Positions 32,144 to 39,669 are shown, counted from the first letter of the stretch. The stretch is 64,000 nucleotides of DNA from Streptomyces prunicolor NBRC 13075 (GCF_000367365.1 NZ_BARF01000002.1:62001-126000); one strand, 5' to 3'. Numbers and translations: made by a program. Notes: a model not told the origin generated them from the sequence alone.

Positions 32144-32587
32144 ATGACTGAACGACGGCGGGACGCCATGCCCGCCACCCATGCAGCCCAAGTCGGCCCA
32201 CCGCCAGTTCTCTTACTGGCAGGCGAAGCCAAGTCAGCAGGATTTGCACGCGAGTTCGTACGTCAGTACGTCAAGCACAACTTTCCGGACGCGTCCGAGG
32301 ACCACGTCGAGACGGTCGTCTTGGTGGCCTGCGAGCTGGTCACCAACTCGATTCGATACGGCACCCGGCCCGGCGACTCTCTACGTATCGAACTAGACAC
32401 CGACGACACCCGAACACGCGTCGAGGTACACGACCCTGTTCGACGACGCCCTCACCCCCGCCCAGCATCCGACCACCGCGACCGCGGAAGAGGCTTGATC
32501 ATCCTCGACGCCCTATGCCCCGGCAGTTGGGGCGTAGGCGACCGCCCATTCGGAAAAATCGTGTGGGCGGAGGTGAAGACATCGTGA
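32144..32587 (+). CDS. HATPase-fold anti-sigma-like ATP-binding protein
   Basis: 147 aa; ATG 32144 behind GAGGGGAC. GHKL ATPase motifs: N-box V-A-C-E-L-V-T-N-S-I-R-Y-G-T (~63-76) and G-box D-R-G-R-G-L-I-I-L-D (~113-122). Lacks kinase dimerisation domains, so it resembles RsbW/SpoIIAB-type serine kinases of the Streptomyces ATP-binding family. In Streptomyces chromosomes such genes lie divergent from XRE-DUF397 pairs, exactly as here. The stop overlaps the next GTG. Confidence 0.82.
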   Translation: MTERRRDAMPATHAAQVGPPPVLLLAGEAKSAGFAREFVRQYVKHNFPDASEDHVETVVLVACELVTNSIRYGTRPGDSLRIELDTDDTRTRVEVHDPVRRRPHPRPASDHRDRGRGLIILDALCPGSWGVGDRPFGKIVWAEVKTS

Positions 32588-33048
32588 CTGTGCCCGAAGC
32601 GAAGGCGCCACCCGGCCCCGGGTTCGTCGCCGGTATCCGCCTGGTGACCGGCGTGCATCAGCAGTTCCTGTTTCCCGTCGCCCAAGTGCTCGCCTACCAC
32701 GCGCCGCCGCGCCTCGACAACGAGAGTGTCAACAGCATCAGCGACGGCATGCGGGCGTTCGCCGAAGCGCTGTACCTCGGCCCACACGACGGCCCCCCGC
32801 CGCACATCGGGCACCGCATCCGCATACGGCAGGGCACGCCGTGGCTCGATTACGGCGACGGCGAGAAACGGCTCGGCCTGCCCGCCGCGCGGTCGTGGGT
32901 GAACGTGGTCGAGGCCGGCGGACCGGTGCGAATCCTGGTCCTGTTCGACCCCCTCACCGCGAGCGCCGGCCAAACAGCAATCGCCGAGCACGTACGCGAA
33001 TGCCACGCACGCGGCGCGATGCGCTGGGGCACGACCTACCACGTGTGA
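32584..33048 (+). CDS. Hypothetical protein coupled to ATPase gene
   Basis: 154 aa from GTG 32584 overlapping the ATPase stop. Mixed alpha/beta sequence with R-L-V-T-G-V-H-Q-Q-F-L-F, H-I-G-H-R-I-R-I-R-Q and W-V-N-V-V-E-A-G-G-P-V-R-I-L-V-L-F-D. No family recognised; translational coupling suggests a role in the same regulatory pathway. Confidence 0.6.
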   Translation: MTVPEAKAPPGPGFVAGIRLVTGVHQQFLFPVAQVLAYHAPPRLDNESVNSISDGMRAFAEALYLGPHDGPPPHIGHRIRIRQGTPWLDYGDGEKRLGLPAARSWVNVVEAGGPVRILVLFDPLTASAGQTAIAEHVRECHARGAMRWGTTYHV

Positions 33049-33135
33049 GCAGCACAACACAGAAGGACGGGCCGCCCCGAGGTGGATTGGACCCCGGGCC
33101 GACCCGCTGAGGCCGAGCGTAACGGGTCAAAGACT

Positions 33136-33182
33136 CCGCCCCACCTGCTTAGGAACCGGAAGACCGAAAGCAGGTGGGGCGG
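33136..33182 (+). terminator. Long hairpin upstream of 33229
   Basis: CCGCCCCACCTGCTT (33136-33150) pairs perfectly with AAGCAGGTGGGGCGG (33168-33182), 17-base loop. It lies in a 180-base gap and may terminate the ATPase operon or act as an attenuator for the next gene. No T-run. Confidence 0.6.
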
Positions 33183-33228
33183 TCGGCAAGGTCAGCACGT
33201 GCACGCAACCAACAAAGGAGAGTGCAGA

Positions 33229-33807
33229 GTGAGCGCAACCGTTTCCCGCCCCGCCCCCAAGCAGGTGGCGGAGCGCGCCCGACAGATCATGTCGGCGATC
33301 GAGAGCGACCCGGAGTTCCCCGCCTTCAGCGCCGCCGCCCTGGCGTACGACGAGGCATGGACCTGCTTCACCGGCTTCCCCGTCATCAGCGAGTGGAACC
33401 TCGACACCGACAAGCGCCCGCTGCTCACCGAGGGACTGCGCGCCCTGTCCCTCAAAGCCGCCGTGTACGAACTCGGCGGCCAGGACGAGGACATGACCGA
33501 GATCCCCGTCGCCGTTCCCGTCGACGAGATGATGCACGCCATGATCGCGCAGCCCCAGTTGCTCGCGAGGATCGCGGACCGCATCGGAATCTCCGTGATC
33601 CACCAGACGGACAAGGAGCACCACGACTACTCGGTCGGCGACTACACCGACACCGCGTACACCCTCGCGTGGGGTGTGCCGGACCCCCGTTACTGGATCG
33701 GCCACGAGGAGGCCAGGCGTCGGCTGCTCATCCTCGACGACAAGTACGCCGCGGCGGGATTCCACCGGTCGGGCAAGGAACACACGATCAATTTTGCCGC
33801 CGCATAG
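33229..33807 (+). CDS. Hypothetical prophage cargo protein
   Basis: 192 aa from GTG 33229 with AAAGGAG at 33214-33220. Helical N-terminus (VAERARQIMSAIES), a Trp/Phe-containing middle (EAWTCFTGFPVISEW) and H-H-D-Y-S-V-G-D-Y-T-D-T-A-Y near the C-terminus. No signal peptide or membrane segment. Not recognised. Confidence 0.6.
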   Translation: MSATVSRPAPKQVAERARQIMSAIESDPEFPAFSAAALAYDEAWTCFTGFPVISEWNLDTDKRPLLTEGLRALSLKAAVYELGGQDEDMTEIPVAVPVDEMMHAMIAQPQLLARIADRIGISVIHQTDKEHHDYSVGDYTDTAYTLAWGVPDPRYWIGHEEARRRLLILDDKYAAAGFHRSGKEHTINFAAA

Positions 33808-33810
33808 CGG

Positions 33811-34215
33811 CTAGCTGAGGGCGCGGCGCAGCGTCGCGAGCACGTCGACACCGGGAAAGGCACGCGGAATCTCGGCAGATGCTTGCTCGATCAGATCCTC
33901 AAGCAACATCGGCGCTGCACCGTACAGCAGGTCGCGAAGGTACGGAATCAACTCCGCTTCATCGGCAGGCAGGGCAAGCCGCACGGTCACCTGTTCGCCT
34001 TGGCTCTTGTACCGACCGACCGGCAACCCCACCTTGTCCGGGTGAACGCATACGGGCGTTCCATCAGCCGCATACCGATGCCCGTCCACCGGATTGAAGG
34101 GGCATTCCGCACTCGGCCTCTCGACGACGTCGAACCCTCCGACAGGGAAGCGGCGCGACGGACAGATACCGCAGGCAAGGTGCAGCACGTCGCCACTGAC
34201 AAAAGCCTCGGCCAT
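33811..34215 (-). CDS. Hypothetical Cys/His protein, probably leaderless
   Basis: 134 aa from ATG 34215. Starts M-A-E-A-F-V-S-G-D-V-L-H-L-A-C-G-I-C-P; with C-P-F and H-P residues it may bind zinc in the first half, and a C-terminal helical part follows (YLRDLLYGAAPMLLEDLI). No ribosome site precedes the ATG; instead TAGGCT ends seven bases upstream, the usual arrangement of a -10 element for a leaderless mRNA. Convergent with the gene at 33229. Unrecognised. Confidence 0.5.
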   Translation of the reverse strand: MAEAFVSGDVLHLACGICPSRRFPVGGFDVVERPSAECPFNPVDGHRYAADGTPVCVHPDKVGLPVGRYKSQGEQVTVRLALPADEAELIPYLRDLLYGAAPMLLEDLIEQASAEIPRAFPGVDVLATLRRALS

Positions 34216-34259
34216 GAACGGGAGCCTAGCTCCACCGGTCGGGCCTAGACGCCCCTTCT

Positions 34260-34293
34260 GGTCACCCCTCACCCCTTAGCGGGGTGAGTGACC
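34260..34293. repeat. Hairpin upstream of 34215 gene
   Basis: GGTCAC...CACCCC pairs with GGGGTG...GTGACC (34260-34293), loop TTAGC. Lies between the leaderless gene and the acyl-CoA synthetase terminator. Terminator or operator. Confidence 0.4.
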
Positions 34294-34351
34294 GGCAGGG
34301 GTTGCAAGACCCTCTTAGGCGGCCATCGGGCGCGCGCCTTTGAGGAGGGGC

Positions 34352-34393
34352 GCCCCGCCCGTCCGTCGTTCCCCCGAGGCGGATGGGCGGGGC
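34352..34393 (-). terminator. Terminator of acyl-CoA synthetase gene
   Basis: GCCCCGCCC (34352-34360) pairs with GGGCGGGGC (34385-34393), with an inner CCG/CGG. Lies 10 bases beyond the minus-strand stop at 34403. Confidence 0.65.
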
Positions 34394-34402
34394 TGCCAAA
34401 TC

Positions 34403-36067
34403 TCAGACCCGCTCGACCTTCAACGCCCCCTCCGCGAAGCGTCCCCGCAGCACCTTTTTGTCGAACTTCCCCACACTCGTCTTCGGGACCTCAGCGATCA
34501 CGGCCCACCGCTCCGGCAACTGCCACCGCGCGATCCCGTTAGAGGCAAGGTGCGCTTGGAGGGCGACGAAGTCAGCCGCGGCACCCTCCCGGAGCACGAC
34601 GGTAGCCAACGGCCGTTCCCCCCACTTCTCATCGGGGACGGCCACGACGGCGGCCTCGGCAACGTCGGGGTGGGACATGAGGGCGTTTTCCAGCTCGACC
34701 GACGAAATCCACTCGCCGCCCGACTTGATGACGTCCTTTGCCCGGTCGGTGAGGGTCAGGTAACCGTCTGGGCTGATCGTCCCGACGTCTCCCGTCTTCA
34801 GCCAACCGTCCTCGCTGAACTTGTCCGCCGGTCGCGTGGGCTCCCCCTCGACCCCGCCGAAGTATGCGCCGGCGATCCAGGGCCCGCGCACCTCCAGTTC
34901 ACCGGCCGACGTACCGTCCCACGGAAGTTCTTCGCCGCCCGGACCGATGAGCCGCCCCTCGACGCCCGCCGGGAACCGTCCCTGCGTGAGCCGATAGGCG
35001 AACTCCTCGTCGGAACCCGGCGCCACCTTGGCTGGCGGCCTCGCCACCGTGCCCAGCGGCGACGTCTCCGTCATGCCCCAAGCGTGGAAGACCCGCATTC
35101 CAAGTTCGTCGAATGCCTTCATCAGGGCGGGAGGACAGGCCGAGCCGCCGATCGTTACCTGTGTCAGGCTGCTGACGTCGCGCGGTTTCGCGGTCAACTC
35201 GGCAAGCAGGCCTTGCCAAATCGTAGGCACAGCCGCGGCATGCGTCGGTCGCTCACGCTCGATCATTTCGGCGATCGGACCAGGCTGCAAGAATCGGTCC
35301 GGCATGAGCAGGTTCACGCCGGTCATGAACGCTGCGTGCGGCAAGCCCCAAGAGTTGCAATGAAATTGAGGCACGATCACAAGCGACAGGTCCGCATCCG
35401 TGATCCCCATCGACTCGGCCATGTTGACTTGCATGGAGTGCAGATAGATGGACCGATGCGAATACGCGACCCCCTTGGGTTCCCCGGTGGTCCCGGACGT
35501 GTAGCAGAGCGAGGCCGCCCGCCGCTCGTCCAGCTCCGGCCAGTCGTAGACCGTGGGACGCCCCGCGAGCAGTTCCTCGTACTCGTGAACCTGCACACCG
35601 GAAACCGCGGCCAACGCTGCTCCGGCGTCGTCCGCCGCCGCGCCGGAAACGACCACGTGCTCAAGCCGCGGCAGGTTCCCAAGAAGCGGCAGCAGCAACC
35701 CAACCAACGAGCCGTTGACCAAGATCACTTTGTCGCCGGCGTGGCGCGCAATGTAACTCAACTGCTCTGTCGGCAACCGCAGATTCAGCGTGTGGAGCAC
35801 CGCCCCCATGGACGGGACAGCAAAGTACGCCTCGACGTGCTCGGCGTTGTTCCACATCAGGGTTCCCGTCACGTCCCCCTCGCCGACACCCAACTCACGG
35901 AGTCCGTGAGCAAGCTGCGCGGCACGCGCGCCCACCTCGGCGAACGTGCGCCGCTGCGCTTCCCCGGCCCCGGTCCAGGTGATGACCGTCGATGAACCGT
36001 GGACCCGTACGCCGTGCCGCAGGATGCGGCTCACGAGCAGCGGGGCGTCCTGCATGGTGCTAAACAT
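34403..36067 (-). CDS. Prophage-borne complete acyl-CoA synthetase (ANL family)
   Basis: 554 aa; ATG 36067 behind GGAGG. All ANL motifs are present: P-loop Y-T-S-G-T-T-G-E-P-K-G (189-199), the P-Q-F-H-C-N-S-W-G substrate/nucleotide motif (233-241), H-A-W-G-M-T-E-T-S-P, D-G-W-L-K-T-G-D-V-G, hinge D-R-A-K-D-V-I-K-S-G-G-E-W and catalytic Lys ~534 in K-T-S-V-G-K-F-D. Activates a fatty or other carboxylic acid to its CoA thioester via an acyl-AMP. It lies between the phage cargo genes and the right attachment junction, and its N-terminal half is clearly similar (roughly 70% by eye) to the truncated host gene next to it. Start overlaps that gene's stop. Confidence 0.9.
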   Translation of the reverse strand: MFSTMQDAPLLVSRILRHGVRVHGSSTVITWTGAGEAQRRTFAEVGARAAQLAHGLRELGVGEGDVTGTLMWNNAEHVEAYFAVPSMGAVLHTLNLRLPTEQLSYIARHAGDKVILVNGSLVGLLLPLLGNLPRLEHVVVSGAAADDAGAALAAVSGVQVHEYEELLAGRPTVYDWPELDERRAASLCYTSGTTGEPKGVAYSHRSIYLHSMQVNMAESMGITDADLSLVIVPQFHCNSWGLPHAAFMTGVNLLMPDRFLQPGPIAEMIERERPTHAAAVPTIWQGLLAELTAKPRDVSSLTQVTIGGSACPPALMKAFDELGMRVFHAWGMTETSPLGTVARPPAKVAPGSDEEFAYRLTQGRFPAGVEGRLIGPGGEELPWDGTSAGELEVRGPWIAGAYFGGVEGEPTRPADKFSEDGWLKTGDVGTISPDGYLTLTDRAKDVIKSGGEWISSVELENALMSHPDVAEAAVVAVPDEKWGERPLATVVLREGAAADFVALQAHLASNGIARWQLPERWAVIAEVPKTSVGKFDKKVLRGRFAEGALKVERV

Positions 36068-36908
36068 GGCGACCTCCAGCGATCACGCGACCGGCACCAC
36101 TCTTACCGCAGGCGGCGCGGTGCGCCACGGAAGAACGCCGAGCGGTCGGCGGGGGTGGTGAGCAGGCCAAACGGCCTCGCCGCCTCCCTCCCCCTTTGCG
36201 CGCACTGACGTGGAATTGGGGCACTACGACCAGTGACGTGTCCTGGTCCGTGAGGCCCATCGACTGGGTCATGTTGACCTGCATGGAGTGCAGGTAGATC
36301 GAACGGTGGCTGAACACCACGCCCTTGGGGTCGCCCGTGGTGCCGGAGGTGTAACACATCGCGGCGGCCTGGCGTTCGTCCAGCTCGGGCCAGTCGTACG
36401 TGGTCGGCTTGCCGGCGATGAGGTCCTCGTACTCGTGCACGCGCGCGTGGGCGCCTTCGAGGGGCGTGCGGTCGCCGGGGCCGGAGACGACGATGTGCTC
36501 GACCGTCGGCAGCTTGGCCAGCAACGGGGCGAGCAGCGGGATCAGCGAACCGTTGACGATCACCACCCGGTCCGCCGCGTGGTTGACGATCCACGCCAAC
36601 TGCTCCGGCGGAAGACGGAGGTTGAGCGTGTGCAGCACCGCACCCATGGCGGGAATCGCGAAGTATGCCTCGACATGGACCGAGTTGTTCCACATGAAGG
36701 TCGCGGCGCGCTCGCCGTCCGTCACGCCCAGGTCCTCGCGCAGGGCGTGCGCCAGTTGGGCCGAGCGCGCACCGATCTCCGCGAAGGAACGGCGCTCCGG
36801 CTCCCCCTCACCGGTCCAGCTGATCACCTGCGATGTTCCATGGACCGTCGACCCGTGGGTCAGGATCCTGGAGATCAGCAGCGGTACGTCCTGCATGGTG
36901 CTCAGCAC
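36060..36908 (-). pseudogene. Host acyl-CoA synthetase, 5' half cut by prophage insertion
   Basis: GTG 36908 chosen: GGGAGGAC lies upstream and the next residues (L-S-T-M-Q-D-V-P-L-L) align with the start of the intact copy. Reads well through the P-loop (Y-T-S-G-T-T-G-D-P-K-G) to V-V-V-P-Q-F-H at about 36210, then ~50 codons of unrelated sequence to TAG 36060. The C-terminal two fifths, with the hinge and catalytic lysine, are missing, so it should not be active. The lost 3' half is expected at the other end of the prophage, before position 1. Confidence 0.88.
36068..36215. other. Right attachment junction (attL/attR) and phage arm
   Basis: Host acyl-CoA synthetase sequence stops matching its intact homologue between the codons for Q-F-H (CCCCAATTCCAC on the minus strand, 36210-36221) and the next codon. 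From about 36210 down to 36068 the DNA is unrelated to the gene and would be the phage attachment arm. The break lies at the H-C of the conserved P-x-x-H motif, the same codon position as the R4 phage attB in a Streptomyces acyl-CoA synthetase gene. The exact crossover dinucleotide cannot be set without the other junction. Confidence 0.7.
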
Positions 36909-36966
36909 GGCGTCCTCCCGGGGCGACATTGCCTACGCGGTAGTAAGGGTCGCGCTGATTCTGCTC

Positions 36967-36984
36967 ACATACCGCACGGTATGT
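36967..36984. promoter_or_regulatory. Palindrome ACATACCG-CA-CGGTATGT (putative TetR operator)
   Basis: Perfect 8-base arms around a 2-base centre, 59 bases upstream of the GTG of the truncated synthetase. Symmetric sites of this kind upstream of acyl-CoA genes are usual TetR-family operators. It would control the host promoter that now also reads into the phage-borne copy. Confidence 0.6.
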
Positions 36985-37023
36985 CACTAGGGCTGGGTGA
37001 TCGATCACATCACGTCGCCCCGG

Positions 37024-37260
37024 CTAGGGCCTGTCTGACAATTCCCGTCGTCGCCCGGAGGGCGGCCTCGCGGCGTCAGGTGCGTGCTCTGGGGGTCCCC
37101 CCGGCCGGAGGCTGGGGGAGTGCCGGGCGTAGACCCTCGTACTGGACGTACTTGGGTCTGCGCCCGGTGCGGCGAGTGGGGGCCCCTCCCACGCCCTTAA
37201 GGCAGTGGGGGAGCGTGCATGGCGTCGCGAGGCAGACGGGAACTGTCAGACAGGCCCTAG
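37024..37260. mobile_element. MITE with ~25-bp terminal inverted repeats
   Basis: CTAGGGCCTGTCTGACA begins at 37024; the opposite end (to 37260) is its inverted copy, TGTCAGACAGGCCCTAG. The match extends to about 26 bases with one mismatch. CTAG at both tips may be the target duplication. No transposase inside, ~237 bp. Two shorter palindromic repeats are nested inside at about 37089-37122 and 37185-37213. The right tip supplies the stop codon region of the sigma factor gene. Confidence 0.75.
37185..37213. repeat. Short palindromic repeat, copy 1
   Basis: 29 bases of CCTCCCAC-GCC-CTTAAGG-type palindrome ending GTGGGGGAG, nested in the MITE. It differs by one base from the copy at 61933-61961 that interrupts an MFS gene. 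Confidence 0.65.
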
Positions 37261-37838
37261 CGGGCGAGAACCAGCTCCGGGTCCTCCCGCAGCTTGCCCA
37301 GCGCCCGCGACACCGCCGACTTCACCGTGCCCACCGACACCCCGAGCACCTCTGCCGTCTGGACCTCGCTGAGATCCTCGTAGTACCTGAGGACGACCAT
37401 CGCCCGCTGCCGGTCCGGCAGCTTCGCGATCGCCCGCCACATCGCGTCGTGCATGGCCTGCTGCTCGGCCGGGTCCTCCGCGCCGCCGACCGCCTCCGGC
37501 TCGGGCAGCTCGTCGCACGCGAACTCGTCGACCTTGCGCTTGCGCCACTGCGAGGTCCGCGTGTTCAGCAGCGCCCGGCGGACATAGCCGTCCAGCGCCC
37601 GGTGGTCCTCGATCCGCTCCCAGGCGACATACGTCTTGGTCAGCGCGGTCTGCAACAGGTCCTCCGCGTCGCACGGATTCGCGGTCAGCGAGCGTGCGGT
37701 GCGCAGCAGCACCGGTTGCCTGGCCCTCATGTACGACGAGAACGACGGGTACGTGAGGGTCTGCGTACCCCGTAGTGCGGGCCGGGTGGCGGCCCGTGCG
37801 GTGGCGTCCGACGCGCTGGTGCAGACTGCTGTGGTCAT
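37257..37838 (-). CDS. SigE-family ECF sigma factor
   Basis: 193 aa. Region 2: Y-M-R-A-R-Q-P-V-L-L-R-T-A-R-S-L, D-A-E-D-L-L-Q-T-A-L-T-K-T-Y (~50-75); region 4: L-P-D-R-Q-R-A-M-V-V-L-R-Y-Y-E-D-L-S-E-V-Q-T-A (split here for length) and V-S-V-G-T-V-K-S-A-V-S-R-A (~165-182). SigE-family sigma factors of actinomycetes direct RNA polymerase to stress or envelope promoters, often via anti-sigma proteins; none is adjacent. The TAG stop is formed by the tip of the MITE, so the last few residues could be altered relative to orthologues. Confidence 0.85.
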   Translation of the reverse strand: MTTAVCTSASDATARAATRPALRGTQTLTYPSFSSYMRARQPVLLRTARSLTANPCDAEDLLQTALTKTYVAWERIEDHRALDGYVRRALLNTRTSQWRKRKVDEFACDELPEPEAVGGAEDPAEQQAMHDAMWRAIAKLPDRQRAMVVLRYYEDLSEVQTAEVLGVSVGTVKSAVSRALGKLREDPELVLAR

Positions 37839-38005
37839 GGCTCCACGCTATGAGCGACCCCCACTCCCGCGGATCGCCCGCAGGTCCCGAAGCAGGGTCC
37901 GCCTCAGGTTGTAGGGGTGGGGCCGGCTACACCTCCTGAAGGTGGAGGAGGGGGTGACATGTACTGCGGGTTTACCCCTGGGGGCTAATCCCTACGTACC
38001 AGCGG

Positions 38006-38085
38006 CGGTGAGGATCAGCCATCAGCCCTGCGTGCCAACGGCGGTGAGGATCAGCCCCGCGCACCCGGCACGGTGAGGATCAGCC
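38006..38085. repeat. Triple 15-base direct repeat at the 3' end of the thiolase gene
   Basis: CGGTGAGGATCAGCC occurs at 38006-38020, 38042-38056 and 38071-38085. The last copy encodes the final L-I-L-T residues of the Ltp2-like protein, the others lie beyond its stop, indicating tandem duplication of the gene end. Confidence 0.7.
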
Positions 38086-39226
38086 CGGAGGTCGGTACCC
38101 CCGTCCCCGCCGTCACCAGGACCCGCCCCGCCCCCGGTATCTGGTTCACGGCCGTGCCGCGCACCTGTCGGACGCCTTCCGCGATGCCGTTCATCCCGTG
38201 CAGGTACGCCTCCCCGAGCTGTCCCCCGTGCGTGTTGATGGGCAACCGCTCCTCGGCCACGAAGTCCGCCGCCTCCCCCTTCCCGCAGAACCCGAACTCC
38301 TCCAGCTGCATCAGCACGAACGGCGTGAAGTGGTCGTACAGGATCGCCACGTCCATGTCCTCCGGGCCCATCCCCGCCGTCCGCCACAGTTGGCGCGCGA
38401 CCACGCCCATCTCCGGCAGGCCGGCCAGATCGTCGCGGTAGAAGCTGGTCATCTGCTCCTGCGCCCGCCCGGCACCCTGCGCCGCCGCCGCTATCACCGC
38501 CGGTGGACACGCCAGGTCGCGGGCCCGCTCCACCGACGTGACGACGATCGCCTGGGCGCCGTCCGTCTCCTGGCAGCAGTCCAGCAGCCTGAGCGGCTCC
38601 ACGATCCACCGCGAGGCCGCGTGCTCGGCGAGCGTGATCGGCCTGCCGTGGAAGTACGCCGCCGGGTTCGTCGCCGCGTACTTACGGTCCACCACCGCCA
38701 CCTGCCCGAACACCTCCGGTGCCAGGCTGTACGTGTGCAGATACCGCTGCGCCGCCATCGCCACCCACGACGCCGGGGTGAGCAGCCCGAACGGCAGCGC
38801 CCAGCCGAGCGCCGCGCCCTCCGCCGACGGCTCCCGGTGTGTCACCCCCGAGCCGAATCTGCGCCCCGACCGCTCGTTGAAGGCGCGGTAGCAGACCACC
38901 ACCTCCGCGACCCCCGCCGCCACGGCCAGCGCCGCCTGCTGCACGGTCGCGCAGGCCGCGCCGCCGCCGTAGTGGACCCGGGAGAAGAAGGACAGCTCAC
39001 CGATCCCGCAGGCCTGGGCGACGGTGATCTCCGGGTTGGTGTCCATCGTGAACGTGACCATCCCGTCCACGTCCGCCGGTGTCAGCCCCGCGTCGTCCAG
39101 CGCGGCCCGCACCGCCTCCACGGCCAGCCGCAGCTCACTGCGTCCCGAGTCCTTGGAGAACTCGGTCGCCCCGATCCCGACGATCGCGGCGCGTCCGCCG
39201 AGGGTGTCGCGGGTGCGGGCGCTCAT
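38051..39226 (-). CDS. Ltp2-like thiolase/retro-aldolase
   Basis: 391 aa. Thiolase fold of the lipid-transfer (SCP-x) type: A-I-V-G-I-G-A-T-E-F, G-G-G-A-A-C-A-T-V-Q near residue 90, Y-D-H-F-T-P-F and I-N-T-H-G-G-Q-L-G-E-A-Y-L-H-G-M-N-G with conserved His. Ltp2 works with the ChsH2 DUF35 domain to cleave the C17 side chain of steroid-CoA and release propionyl-CoA. Last gene of a five-gene minus-strand operon with overlapping start/stop (39223-39226), whose content matches the mycobacterial igr operon. The substrate here could also be another ring-bearing CoA ester. Confidence 0.82.
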   Translation of the reverse strand: MSARTRDTLGGRAAIVGIGATEFSKDSGRSELRLAVEAVRAALDDAGLTPADVDGMVTFTMDTNPEITVAQACGIGELSFFSRVHYGGGAACATVQQAALAVAAGVAEVVVCYRAFNERSGRRFGSGVTHREPSAEGAALGWALPFGLLTPASWVAMAAQRYLHTYSLAPEVFGQVAVVDRKYAATNPAAYFHGRPITLAEHAASRWIVEPLRLLDCCQETDGAQAIVVTSVERARDLACPPAVIAAAAQGAGRAQEQMTSFYRDDLAGLPEMGVVARQLWRTAGMGPEDMDVAILYDHFTPFVLMQLEEFGFCGKGEAADFVAEERLPINTHGGQLGEAYLHGMNGIAEGVRQVRGTAVNQIPGAGRVLVTAGTGVPTSGLILTVPGARG

Positions 39227-39669
39227 TCCCCGGCCTCGCTCGTGGATGCGGTGACCTCGTGCCCGGTCGGCACGGTAACCGTGACCGTGCCGGTCACATG
39301 TCTGCCGATGCCGTTCGCCCCGAGCACCCGTACGGTCGCGGTGTCACCGTCCGTCTCCTCGATTCGCCCCGTCAACACCATCGTGTCGCCCGGGTAGTTG
39401 GGGGCGCCGAGCCGTATGGCCACCTTGCGCAGGGTGGCCCCCGGTCCGAAGTGGTCCGTGATGTAGCGGCCGACCAGGCCGTTCGTCGTCAGGATGTTCA
39501 TGAAGATGTCGGGAGAGCCCTTCTGCCGTGCCGCCTCCGCGTCGTGGTGCACGTCCTGGTAGTCACGGGAGGCGACGGCTCCGGCGACGATCAGGGTGCG
39601 GGTGATCTCGATCTCCAGCGGGGGCAACTCGTCACCCGCCTTCACTCGCACCGGTGCTTCGGCTGTCAT
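39223..39669 (-). CDS. MaoC-like hydratase (ChsH1-like)
   Basis: 148 aa, ATG 39669. Hot-dog fold signature: I-V-A-G-A-V-A-S-R-D-Y-Q-D-V-H-H-D (hydratase motif with D-x-x-x-x-H), N-I-L-T-T-N-G-L-V-G-R-Y and P-G-D-T-M-V-L-T-G. In the igr system ChsH1 pairs with the MaoC domain of ChsH2 to hydrate the steroid enoyl-CoA. Overlaps both neighbours. Confidence 0.82.
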   Translation of the reverse strand: MTAEAPVRVKAGDELPPLEIEITRTLIVAGAVASRDYQDVHHDAEAARQKGSPDIFMNILTTNGLVGRYITDHFGPGATLRKVAIRLGAPNYPGDTMVLTGRIEETDGDTATVRVLGANGIGRHVTGTVTVTVPTGHEVTASTSEAGE

